A stretch of DNA of 64,000 nt from Salegentibacter mishustinae (GTDB lineage: Bacteria > Bacteroidota > Bacteroidia > Flavobacteriales > Flavobacteriaceae), in the NCBI RefSeq assembly GCF_002900095.1, contig NZ_LLKN01000002.1:1860001-1924000 (forward strand), written 5' to 3'. Shown piece after piece: positions 9,630 to 18,097 of the stretch. Below the pieces are notes generated by a model that did no database searches, was not told the DNA's origin, and saw only the letters and a program-made list of their open reading frames with translations. Positions within the stretch are counted from its first letter, which is position 1. Each line of letters starts with the position of its first letter. Made by a program: the position numbers and the translations under genes.

Positions 9630-9857
9630 AACTCTAAAGTTTTTTAGTTAATAATATTTAAGAATGGTTAATAATATATATACACGGTTCTATTTCTAGA
9701 ACAATTGCATTCAAGAACAAGATTAAATAAGATTGGGGGCAAAAAAAGTAGAGAAGTGGGGTGACTACTTTTAGATAATTTTTCTAGTCTAAATGTAGGT
9801 CAATTCTTTCCTATGAAGCTATGGGGGTTTTCTTCTATTTTTAACCCCAAATAGAAG

Positions 9858-10877
9858 TTACTGCACTTTTTGATAATCTATTAGATCATGACTTATGGCG
9901 TATATGATACTTTCTAATATGGTATCAGAGTTTGTTCGCTTTATAATATTTGATCGATGCTTCTCGATTGTTTTTGGGGAAATAAATAAAGCTTCAGAGA
10001 TGTCTTTTGTTTTGTAGCCTTTTATTAAAAGTTCAATAATCTCTTTCTCTCTGTTCGTAAATTTAAATTCCGTTAGCTGGCTATTCTGCCTAAAGCAATT
10101 TTCTACCTCTTCAGAGGAAGTGCCAATGTTATCATTGATTTCTTCATTTTTCTCAACAAAATCTATAAACATCACAAATTGATGTCCAAAATTCTTATTC
10201 AACTTTGAAAAATTAATACGTGCATTTCTTAGCTTTTCATTTCTTAGTAATAAGGTGGTCTTTGTCGCGGCTTTAATATGTTTACCTCTTGCAAAATTTC
10301 GTAAACTATCTTTTACCTTCTGTACGTTTTCGCATTTAACAAAATCAGTGAGTTTTAAACCTTTAGTATTTTTTACTCTAAAACTTTGTTTAAAGGCATC
10401 ATTCATTGCAATTATTTCATTTTGATCTAATAACAAAACAGGTTTTGAAATAAGATTAAACATTCCCATAAATGCATCTTTCCAGAAATTAGAAAGAGAA
10501 CGATTAGCATAAACCATTTTAATTATTTTCCCACAAAGGGCTTCCATAGTAGGAGAATACACAAATTCGTCTACTACTTTTCTAAACCTACTTTCGGCCT
10601 CGGCTCTAAAGCGATCTTCAGCATAAACTATAAGCCAGGCTTTAGTTAGAAAATGATTTGATTTAAAATTGGCTATATTTTTAAAATTTCTACCAGATCT
10701 AAAAGAAGAGTAATCTAAAAGTATCACATCGGGTAACAAGTTGAGGGCAATATTAAAACCGATGTGTAATGAATTAGCCTGTGTTAGCTCAAAATGCATA
10801 CTTACCCCCTCCTGTACGCAGTCTACCATACTTTGCTTATTCGTAATAAGCAGTAATTGCTTTTTATCCGAAATCAT
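9858..10877 (-). CDS. LuxR-family transcriptional regulator with receiver-like and PAS-like regions
   Basis: A 339-residue probable DNA-binding regulator. Residues 1-115 look like a degenerate response-regulator receiver (LLPDVILLDYSSF, whose Asp could be the phospho-acceptor). Residues about 133-250 resemble a PAS domain (PVLLLDQNEIIAMNDAF). Residues about 270-335 are a LuxR/FixJ helix-turn-helix: FTNREKEIIELLIKGYKTKD followed by ISPKTIEKHRSNIIKR. No histidine kinase lies beside it. It is transcribed in the same direction as the three lipoproteins just downstream, so it may control them; that is inference from position only. Confidence 0.8.
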   Translation of the reverse strand: MISDKKQLLLITNKQSMVDCVQEGVSMHFELTQANSLHIGFNIALNLLPDVILLDYSSFRSGRNFKNIANFKSNHFLTKAWLIVYAEDRFRAEAESRFRKVVDEFVYSPTMEALCGKIIKMVYANRSLSNFWKDAFMGMFNLISKPVLLLDQNEIIAMNDAFKQSFRVKNTKGLKLTDFVKCENVQKVKDSLRNFARGKHIKAATKTTLLLRNEKLRNARINFSKLNKNFGHQFVMFIDFVEKNEEINDNIGTSSEEVENCFRQNSQLTEFKFTNREKEIIELLIKGYKTKDISEALFISPKTIEKHRSNIIKRTNSDTILESIIYAISHDLIDYQKVQ

Positions 10878-11370
10878 ATTACAATTTTTTGGCTATTAGC
10901 CGGTTAGTAAAAACCTGGGAATAGGGCCCAAGACATTAAGTTTAAAAGACAGAACATTTCGTTTTTAAAAATCGATTTGTTTAAATCTTACTTAGCTAGT
11001 AAAAATTAAATAGAGGCAAAATGTATTGGGGCTAATAAATAAACCTATAAGTAGGTTTTAAGTTTCCGGGGGGTGGAAAAATTTAAATTATGAAGATCTG
11101 GTATTTCAAATATAGGGGAATAACCTTAATTATTGCAAAAATTTATCGTAATATTATACTGACAATCAGCATGATAAAGCAACGACAAAAGTTATTACTA
11201 AGCCGATAAATTCAATTACTTTTTTCTTTCAGGATTAAATCTTTACAAAGTAAACTTCCAATCTTAACTTCAGTCTTTCTTAAACTTTAAACCATAATTA
11301 ACACTAGCCGAATCTTGCTTTCTTTTTAGTTAGCAACACTTTAAGTACCTTTGGCCCCTTGATAAAAAAT
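10878..11370. other. Intergenic region between the LuxR-type regulator and uvrA
   Basis: About 490 bases serving as divergent promoter space. I see the uvrA -7 box at 11346-11353, a small hairpin (AAACCTA-TAAG-TAGGTTT, 11041-11058), and a G-rich patch (CCGGGGGGTGG, 11067-11077) unusual in this AT-rich setting. A 39-codon ORF at 11090 has no support. Confidence 0.6.
11346..11353 (+). promoter_or_regulatory. -7 promoter box of uvrA (TACCTTTG)
   Basis: Exact TAnnTTTG match 18 bases before the ATG at 11371. It implies a short leader starting near 11359, and argues against the TTG at 11359 as the translation start. No well-spaced -33 TTG is evident. Confidence 0.6.
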
Positions 11371-14202
11371 ATGGCTAAAACCGAAGAAAATATAGAAGTA
11401 TTAGGGGCTCGCGTCCATAATCTCAAAAATATAGATGTTAATATTCCCAGAGAAAAACTGGTAGTAATTACCGGTCTTTCGGGATCAGGAAAGTCTTCAC
11501 TTGCTTTTGATACTATTTACGCTGAAGGTCAGCGGCGATATATTGAAACATTCTCTGCGTATGCCCGGCAATTTTTAGGTGGCCTCGAGCGTCCCGATGT
11601 AGATAAAATTGAAGGCCTCTCCCCTGTTATTGCTATAGAACAAAAAACTACCAGTAAAAACCCTAGAAGTACGGTTGGAACGATTACCGAAATTTACGAT
11701 TTCCTACGTCTGCTTTTTGCTCGTGCTGGCGATGCCTATAGTTATGAGACCGGTGAGAAAATGGTTAGCTATACCGATAGCCAGATAAAAGATCTTATTT
11801 TAAAAGATTTTAAAGGAAAAAAAGTGAGCGTACTTGCTCCAGTTATTAAATCCAGAAAAGGGCATTATCGTGAACTATTTGAGCAAATAGCCAAGCAGGG
11901 ATTTTTAAAAGCGCGTGTAGACGGCGAAGTACGTGACCTTGTAAAAGGTATGAAATTAGATCGTTACAAAACCCACGATATTGAAATTGTAATTGACAGG
12001 TTAAAAATCGACGATAAGACCGATGCCCAAAAACGCCTGGACGAGAGTATAAAAACTGCAATGTACCACGGTAGTGATACACTTATGATCTTAGACCAGG
12101 AAACCGAAAAGGTGCGTTACTTCAGTAGAAACTTGATGTGTCCTACTACCGGTATTTCCTATCCAAACCCAGAACCTAACACATTTTCATTTAACTCACC
12201 TAAAGGTGCCTGTCCCAGCTGTAACGGTATTGGCACATTATACCAGGTGAATATTGATAAAATTATTCCAGATTATTCTAAATCGATCAAAAATGGAGCT
12301 TTGGCTCCACACGGTCCTCAAAAGAAAAATTGGGTATTTTCTCAACTGGAGTTAATTGCAGAAAGATGGGATTTTAAATTAACAGACCCTGTTTCAAAAA
12401 TTCCAGAAGTTGCCATGAAGTTTATTCTGCATGGTGGGAAAGAAACCTTTACCAAAGAATCTAAAAGCCTTGGGGTAAACCGGGAGTTTAAGATAAATTT
12501 TGAAGGCGTGGCTACTTTTATTGAAAACACCTTTAATAATAACGATTCTACTTCATTAAGGCGTTGGGCCAAAGAATATATGGACAAGGTTGATTGCCCG
12601 GTTTGTGAAGGAAAAAGACTTAGAAAGGAATCGCTCTACTTTAAAATTTACGACAAAAATATAGCCGAACTTTCTTTAATGGATATTGAGGATTTGGCTA
12701 AATGGTTTGTTGGTTTGGAGAAAAAACTAAGCGAGAAACAAAACCAGATTGCTGCCGAAGTTATTAAAGAAATAAGAACAAGAATTGGTTTTCTTGTAGA
12801 TGTGGGGCTAACTTATTTATCTCTTAATCGCGGTTCCAAATCACTTTCTGGTGGGGAAGCGCAAAGAATAAGGCTGGCAACTCAAATTGGTTCACAGCTG
12901 GTTGGTGTTCTTTACATTTTAGATGAACCAAGTATTGGTTTACATCAACGAGACAACGAAAAACTAATCAATTCACTAATTTCTCTGCGTGACATTGGCA
13001 ATTCTGTTATAGTGGTAGAACACGATAAAGATATGATAGAACGTGCCGATTATGTGATAGACATTGGCCCCCGTGCCGGAAAACACGGTGGAGAAATTAT
13101 TAGCGAAGGGCCACCTTCAGAATTAAAAAAACACGATACCCTTACCGCATCCTATTTAAACGGAAAAAAAGAAATTGAAATTCCGAAGGAAAGAAGAAAA
13201 GGAAACGGGAAAAATATTGAACTTAAAGGAGCTAGCGGAAATAATCTAAAAAATGTTTCTATTAAAATTCCTTTAGGAAAAATGATCGCAGTTACTGGCG
13301 TTTCGGGAAGTGGGAAGTCTACTTTAATAAACGAGACCCTCTACCCTATTATGAATGCGCATTATTTTAATGGGGTAAAAGAACCAAAACCTTATAAAAC
13401 AATCAAGGGACTGGATAATGCCGATAAGGTAATAGACATTAACCAGACGCCAATTGGTAGAACTCCAAGATCTAACCCGGCTACTTATACCGGCGTGTTT
13501 TCAGAAATTAGAAGTTTATTTGCTAAAACACCTGAAGCCCTTATCCGCGGATATAAACCCGGAAGATTTAGTTTCAATGTTAAAGGCGGAAGATGTGAAA
13601 CCTGCAGGGGTGGCGGACTTAGAGTTATAGAGATGAACTTTCTTCCCGATGTGTATGTAGAATGTGAAACCTGCCAGGGAAAACGTTTCAATAGAGAAAC
13701 TTTAGAAATTCGGTATAAGGGAAAATCTATAGCCGATGTTCTGGAAATGACGATTAATGAAGCGACCACCTTTTTTGAGCCAATTCCGAAAATTTATAGA
13801 AAATTAAAAACTATTAAAGATGTTGGCTTAGGCTATGTTACTTTAGGACAACAAAGTACAACGCTTTCTGGTGGAGAAGCACAACGTATTAAACTTGCTA
13901 CAGAGCTTTCAAAGCGCGATACCGGAAATACTTTTTATATATTAGACGAACCAACTACCGGTTTACACTTTGAAGACATTCGGGTTTTAATGGATGTTTT
14001 AAATAAATTAACCAATAAAGGAAATACCGTCCTTATTATAGAACATAATATGGATGTTATAAAAATGGCCGATTACATATTCGATATTGGGCCCGAAGGT
14101 GGAAAAAATGGCGGAAAAGTGATCGCTAAAGGCACACCCGAGGAAGTAGCGAAATCGAAGAAAAGTTATACAGCTGAATTCCTTAAAAAAGAATTACACT
14201 AA
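11371..14202 (+). CDS. uvrA: Excinuclease ABC subunit A
   Basis: The damage-recognition ATPase of nucleotide excision repair, which loads UvrB at DNA lesions. The 943 residues contain two ABC ATPase modules: Walker [10 protein letters not shown] near the N-terminus and GVSGSGKST in the second half, two signature LSGGEAQRI motifs and two Walker B/ILDEPS-T motifs. Zinc-binding Cys pairs are present (CPSCNG, CPVCEG, CETCRG, CETCQG). The ATG at 11371 ([10 protein letters not shown]) is chosen over an in-frame TTG four codons upstream because of the promoter position. The LOG-family gene follows after 17 bases and may be co-transcribed. Confidence 0.97.
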   Translation: MAKTEENIEVLGARVHNLKNIDVNIPREKLVVITGLSGSGKSSLAFDTIYAEGQRRYIETFSAYARQFLGGLERPDVDKIEGLSPVIAIEQKTTSKNPRSTVGTITEIYDFLRLLFARAGDAYSYETGEKMVSYTDSQIKDLILKDFKGKKVSVLAPVIKSRKGHYRELFEQIAKQGFLKARVDGEVRDLVKGMKLDRYKTHDIEIVIDRLKIDDKTDAQKRLDESIKTAMYHGSDTLMILDQETEKVRYFSRNLMCPTTGISYPNPEPNTFSFNSPKGACPSCNGIGTLYQVNIDKIIPDYSKSIKNGALAPHGPQKKNWVFSQLELIAERWDFKLTDPVSKIPEVAMKFILHGGKETFTKESKSLGVNREFKINFEGVATFIENTFNNNDSTSLRRWAKEYMDKVDCPVCEGKRLRKESLYFKIYDKNIAELSLMDIEDLAKWFVGLEKKLSEKQNQIAAEVIKEIRTRIGFLVDVGLTYLSLNRGSKSLSGGEAQRIRLATQIGSQLVGVLYILDEPSIGLHQRDNEKLINSLISLRDIGNSVIVVEHDKDMIERADYVIDIGPRAGKHGGEIISEGPPSELKKHDTLTASYLNGKKEIEIPKERRKGNGKNIELKGASGNNLKNVSIKIPLGKMIAVTGVSGSGKSTLINETLYPIMNAHYFNGVKEPKPYKTIKGLDNADKVIDINQTPIGRTPRSNPATYTGVFSEIRSLFAKTPEALIRGYKPGRFSFNVKGGRCETCRGGGLRVIEMNFLPDVYVECETCQGKRFNRETLEIRYKGKSIADVLEMTINEATTFFEPIPKIYRKLKTIKDVGLGYVTLGQQSTTLSGGEAQRIKLATELSKRDTGNTFYILDEPTTGLHFEDIRVLMDVLNKLTNKGNTVLIIEHNMDVIKMADYIFDIGPEGGKNGGKVIAKGTPEEVAKSKKSYTAEFLKKELH

Positions 14203-14219
14203 CAATACTAATAAATAAT

Positions 14220-14909
14220 ATGAGGACTAACCTTCAGAATAAAGCCTGGAATGAAATAAAAACAAACGATTCCTGGGCTATCTTTAAAATAATGGGCGAA
14301 TTTGTAAATGGCTACGAAAAGCTAAGTCAAATTGGGCCTTGTGTTTCAATATTTGGTTCAGCGAGAACCAAACCAGATCAAAAATATTATAAACTGGCCG
14401 AAAAGATCTCCAAAAAGATCGTGGAAAACGGCTATGGAGTGATTACCGGTGGAGGCCCGGGAATTATGGAAGCCGGTAATAAAGGTGCTCACCTTGGCGG
14501 AGGAACTTCTGTAGGCCTAAATATAGATTTACCTTTTGAGCAACATGACAATCCTTATATAGACAATGACAAAAGCCTGGATTTCGATTATTTCTTTGTA
14601 AGAAAAGTAATGTTCGTAAAATATTCTCAAGGTTTTGTAGTGATGCCCGGTGGCTTTGGAACTTTAGATGAATTATTTGAAGCTATTACTCTTATTCAAA
14701 CACATAAAATAGACAAATTTCCTATTATATTGGTTGGAAGTGAATTTTGGAGTGGTTTGGTAGATTGGGTGCAAAAAACCCTTCTGGATACTTTTCAAAA
14801 TATAAGCGCGCCAGATATGGATTTGGTACAGGTTGTAGATACAGAAGATGAAGTTATTGAAATTCTAAACGAATTCTACGGCGAATATAATCTTAGCCCT
14901 AACTTTTAA
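14220..14909 (+). CDS. LOG-family protein (Lonely Guy / TIGR00730, nucleotide-binding lysine-decarboxylase-like)
   Basis: A 229-residue Rossmann-fold protein with the two LOG signatures: GGGPGIMEAGNKGA (about residues 77-90) and PGGFGTLDE (143-151). Family members hydrolyse nucleoside 5'-monophosphates such as AMP or cytokinin ribotides to the base and ribose phosphate. In bacteria the physiological role is usually unknown. The once-common label lysine decarboxylase is misleading. It follows uvrA closely on the same strand. Confidence 0.88.
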   Translation: MRTNLQNKAWNEIKTNDSWAIFKIMGEFVNGYEKLSQIGPCVSIFGSARTKPDQKYYKLAEKISKKIVENGYGVITGGGPGIMEAGNKGAHLGGGTSVGLNIDLPFEQHDNPYIDNDKSLDFDYFFVRKVMFVKYSQGFVVMPGGFGTLDELFEAITLIQTHKIDKFPIILVGSEFWSGLVDWVQKTLLDTFQNISAPDMDLVQVVDTEDEVIEILNEFYGEYNLSPNF

Positions 14910-14984
14910 TCAATTCTTAAGGAGGGATAAAAACTTTGAGTATATTTAGCTCAAATTCTGTGTGACGCTAAAAAATTTTCCCCC

Positions 14985-17798
14985 TTGAGATTTTATCTAT
15001 TTTATTTACTTTTTATTGTGGGAATTGGATGGAGTTTTGCGCAAAACTCCATCTCCTTAAACGCTCACTTAAACGATAGTACGCACATATTCACTATAGA
15101 GCAGGAATTGGTCTACACCAACTCCAGCAAAGATACGCTCACCCAAATTTATCTTAATGATTGGGCAAACGCCTTTAGTGCGAAAAACACCCCGCTGGCA
15201 AAACGTTTTGCCGAAGAATTTGCCAGACGATTTAGATTTGCCAAACCTCAGGAACGCGGGGCTACTTATATTGGAAGTATCACGAATTCTAGAAATGACA
15301 GCTTAATATGGGAACGGCCTGAAGATGCTCAGGATCTTATTAGGATCAAACTTTACAAACCTTTACTTCCCGGCCAGAGCTTTACTATAAACCTTGATTA
15401 TAAGGTTAAAATTCCTATAGATAAATTCACGCGTTTCGGGGTAGATTCAGATAACAATTATAAGCTAAGGTATTGGTACATCACTCCAGGGGTTTACAAA
15501 AATGGTGAATGGCAGGTTTACAGTCATAAAAATTTGGGAGATCAGTATAATGCTCTTTATGATGTTCAAATAGAACTTACCACTCCACCACAATATTATG
15601 TAGGCTCTGCTCTTAACTTTAAAGGTGTTAGCACAAGCAATGGTGCTAAAACGGTTAAACTTGCAGGGAAAGATCAATTAGATAGTAAGCTTTACCTTAC
15701 TAACTCTTTTATTTTTGAATCCTTACCAACCGATGATCACGAAATAATTACCAATGTAGCTGACGATGAACTTCAGCCTGAAATAAAAAGAATTTTACTA
15801 AATCGTATCCTAAAATATTACCAGGAGCGAGTAGGCGAATATCCGCATCAGAAAATTTTTGTGACCCGGGATGACTATTTGAACAGCCCTATTTATGGCT
15901 TAAACCAGTTACCCGGTTTTATTCGTCCTTTTCCCGATGGTTTTCAATATGATATTAAGCAATTTAAGACTATCACTAATTATTTACTGGAAAACTCTAT
16001 ACACATCAATCCAAGGAAAGAACAATGGGTGCACGATGCTATCCTGGTTTCTTTGATGATAGATTATGTGAATGAGTATTATCCTAAAATGAAACTATTG
16101 GGAAATCTTAGCGATATTATTGGGATAAGATGGTTTCACGCTGCAGATCTAGAATTCAACGATCAATATCAGTTTCTTTATATGAATATGGCGCGAATGA
16201 ACTTAGACCAACCTTTAAGTGCAGCGCAGGATTCCCTGGTAAAATTCAACAAAAATATCGCAAATGCATACAAAGCAGGGGTAGGATTAAAATATGTTGA
16301 AGATTACCTCGGAAATGATACTATAAAAGAAGCTGTAAAAAACTTTTATTCCCGGCATAAAATGCAGCCCACTTCGGCTGAAGATTTTGAGCAAATTTTA
16401 CGAAAATATGCTACAAAAGATATTTCCTGGTTTTTTAAGGATTACGTAAACTCAAATCAAAAGATAGATTTTACTATTGATAATTTATACAAAACCCGTG
16501 ATTCACTTCGGGTCACTATAAAGAATAAAGAAAAAAACGATTTTCCTATTTCATTATATGGTTTAAAAGATGGGGAAATAGTTTTTAAAAAGTGGGTGGA
16601 AAATATAGATAAAACAAAAACTATAGAAATTGCCAGGCAGGAGGTAGATCGGCTTGCGCTAAATTATGAGCAGAAAATTCCCGAATTTAATCAGCGAGAT
16701 AATTATAAAGCAGTAACTAAACTTTTCAACAAACCACTTCAGCTTAGATTATTACAGGATATAGAAGATCCTAAATATTCACAATTATTCTTTATGCCCG
16801 AGTTTAATTATAATCTATATGACGGAATTGCAATAGGGCCAAAATTGTATAACAAGACAGTATTATCCAAAACCTTTAATTTTAGCATCTCCCCAAAATA
16901 TGGTTTTAATAGTGAAACCATAGTTGGTTCAGCTTCGGTAACAAATAAACACCAGTTTGCAAATAAAGAGCTTTATGCCATAACCTACGGGATTGGAGGA
17001 ACTCGCTACTCTTATGGTTACAATTTGTTCTATGAAAAATACACCCCTTTTATAAATTTTTCTTTTAGAAATAAATATTTACGGGATAACGAACGCCAAA
17101 ATCTTTTAATTAGGAATGTAAACGTGAGACGGGATATTGATCCTAATCAGAATTTAGAGCAACCTAATTATAATGTTTTCAATATAAATTACCGCTACAG
17201 TAAACCGCATTTAGTAGATTACTATTCGGCTTCGTTTGACTTTCAACTGGCAGAAAAGTTCAGTAAAATATCTATGAGCCTGGAGTATAGAAAACTGTTT
17301 AGGAACAACCGTCAAATCAATCTTCGCTTTTTTACGGGAACTTTTCTATACAGTGATGATATGGAATCAGATTATTTCAGTTTTGCCTTAGATAGACCTA
17401 CAGATTATCTTTTCGATTATAATTACTACGGAAGAAGCCAGGGCTCAGGTTTATTCAGTCAACAAATAATTGTTGCCGAAGGTGGTTTTAAATCTCAATT
17501 ACAACCAGAGTATGCCAACCAGTGGTTAACTACTTTAAATGCCAGTACTAATCTATATAAATGGTTTTTTGTTTATGGCGATGTAGGTTTGGTAAAAAAC
17601 CAGCACGAAAACGCGCAATTTTTATATGATTCCGGGATTAGATTAAGCCTGGTTGACGATTACTTTGAGCTATTTTTCCCTGTTTATTCCAATTTAGGTT
17701 GGGAAGTAGCCCAGGAAAATTATGATCAAAAAATAAGATTTATCGTTTCTCTAGACATAAATACCCTGATCAAGCTTTTTACCAGACGGTGGTATTAA
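14985..17798 (+). CDS. Degenerate M1-peptidase-like protein with C-terminal outer-membrane barrel-like region
   Basis: A 937-residue exported protein starting at TTG; the first 20 residues form a signal peptide ending WSFAQ, which supports this start. Residues about 20-500 resemble the M1 aminopeptidase layout (N-terminal beta domain, then a thermolysin-like helical region). At the place where HEXXH and the downstream Glu are expected I read NYLLENSI and VHDAIL, so the zinc ligands are absent. Residues about 600-937 consist of alternating aromatic strands ending in FTRRWY, as in an outer-membrane beta-barrel. It is probably not an active peptidase. No partner gene is evident. Confidence 0.6.
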   Translation: MRFYLFYLLFIVGIGWSFAQNSISLNAHLNDSTHIFTIEQELVYTNSSKDTLTQIYLNDWANAFSAKNTPLAKRFAEEFARRFRFAKPQERGATYIGSITNSRNDSLIWERPEDAQDLIRIKLYKPLLPGQSFTINLDYKVKIPIDKFTRFGVDSDNNYKLRYWYITPGVYKNGEWQVYSHKNLGDQYNALYDVQIELTTPPQYYVGSALNFKGVSTSNGAKTVKLAGKDQLDSKLYLTNSFIFESLPTDDHEIITNVADDELQPEIKRILLNRILKYYQERVGEYPHQKIFVTRDDYLNSPIYGLNQLPGFIRPFPDGFQYDIKQFKTITNYLLENSIHINPRKEQWVHDAILVSLMIDYVNEYYPKMKLLGNLSDIIGIRWFHAADLEFNDQYQFLYMNMARMNLDQPLSAAQDSLVKFNKNIANAYKAGVGLKYVEDYLGNDTIKEAVKNFYSRHKMQPTSAEDFEQILRKYATKDISWFFKDYVNSNQKIDFTIDNLYKTRDSLRVTIKNKEKNDFPISLYGLKDGEIVFKKWVENIDKTKTIEIARQEVDRLALNYEQKIPEFNQRDNYKAVTKLFNKPLQLRLLQDIEDPKYSQLFFMPEFNYNLYDGIAIGPKLYNKTVLSKTFNFSISPKYGFNSETIVGSASVTNKHQFANKELYAITYGIGGTRYSYGYNLFYEKYTPFINFSFRNKYLRDNERQNLLIRNVNVRRDIDPNQNLEQPNYNVFNINYRYSKPHLVDYYSASFDFQLAEKFSKISMSLEYRKLFRNNRQINLRFFTGTFLYSDDMESDYFSFALDRPTDYLFDYNYYGRSQGSGLFSQQIIVAEGGFKSQLQPEYANQWLTTLNASTNLYKWFFVYGDVGLVKNQHENAQFLYDSGIRLSLVDDYFELFFPVYSNLGWEVAQENYDQKIRFIVSLDINTLIKLFTRRWY

Positions 17799-17950
17799 CA
17801 AAGTTTTAATCTGGTTAGCTAATTCTTAGCTTTCCTCGCATGAATTACATAAAACGCAGTAATTCCTATAATTTTAAAGATTTCATTTCAGTAAAAACAA
17901 TAAAAATAATTTAAAATACACTTTTCTTAAAATATTTTGATTTTAATGAA

Positions 17951-17981
17951 TTGTGTACAATCTAAGTTTTCGTTATATTTG
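17951..17981 (+). promoter_or_regulatory. Promoter of the fused E1 gene (TTG-N20-TATATTTG)
   Basis: A -33 TTG at 17951-17953 and an exact TAnnTTTG -7 box at 17974-17981 with 20-base spacing, matching the Bacteroidota promoter. It predicts a transcript start near 17988 and an untranslated leader of about 110 bases before the ATG at 18098. Confidence 0.7.
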
Positions 17982-18042
17982 TTTTAATCAATAACCTTAG
18001 GGCAGTCCCCAAAGGTGTGAATTTAGATAAATACATTTTAAG

Positions 18043-18060
18043 TTCGAGGCACGCCTCGGA
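18043..18060 (+). other. Hairpin in the leader of the E1 gene
   Basis: TTCGAGG-CACG-CCTCGGA can form a seven-pair stem with a four-base loop (one T-G wobble). It is flanked by TCCCC at 18006-18010 and GGGGA at 18078-18082, which can pair and enclose it. Function unknown. Confidence 0.45.
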
Positions 18061-18097
18061 AAATAAAACCCTCACTGGGGGATTCAAAATAACGTTC

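Noticed and set aside
11090-11209. A 39-codon ORF (starts MKIWYFKYRG) upstream of uvrA
   Set aside because: No promoter box, no recognisable domain, and such short frames are expected by chance in AT-rich DNA.
11359-11370. TTG start for uvrA at 11359
   Set aside because: It coincides with the predicted transcript start after the TACCTTTG box; the ATG at 11371 gives the usual UvrA N-terminus.
18017-18097. GTG start adding 27 residues to the E1 protein
   Set aside because: The extra residues cover the structured leader and do not resemble the E1 N-terminus; ATG at 18098 is preferred.
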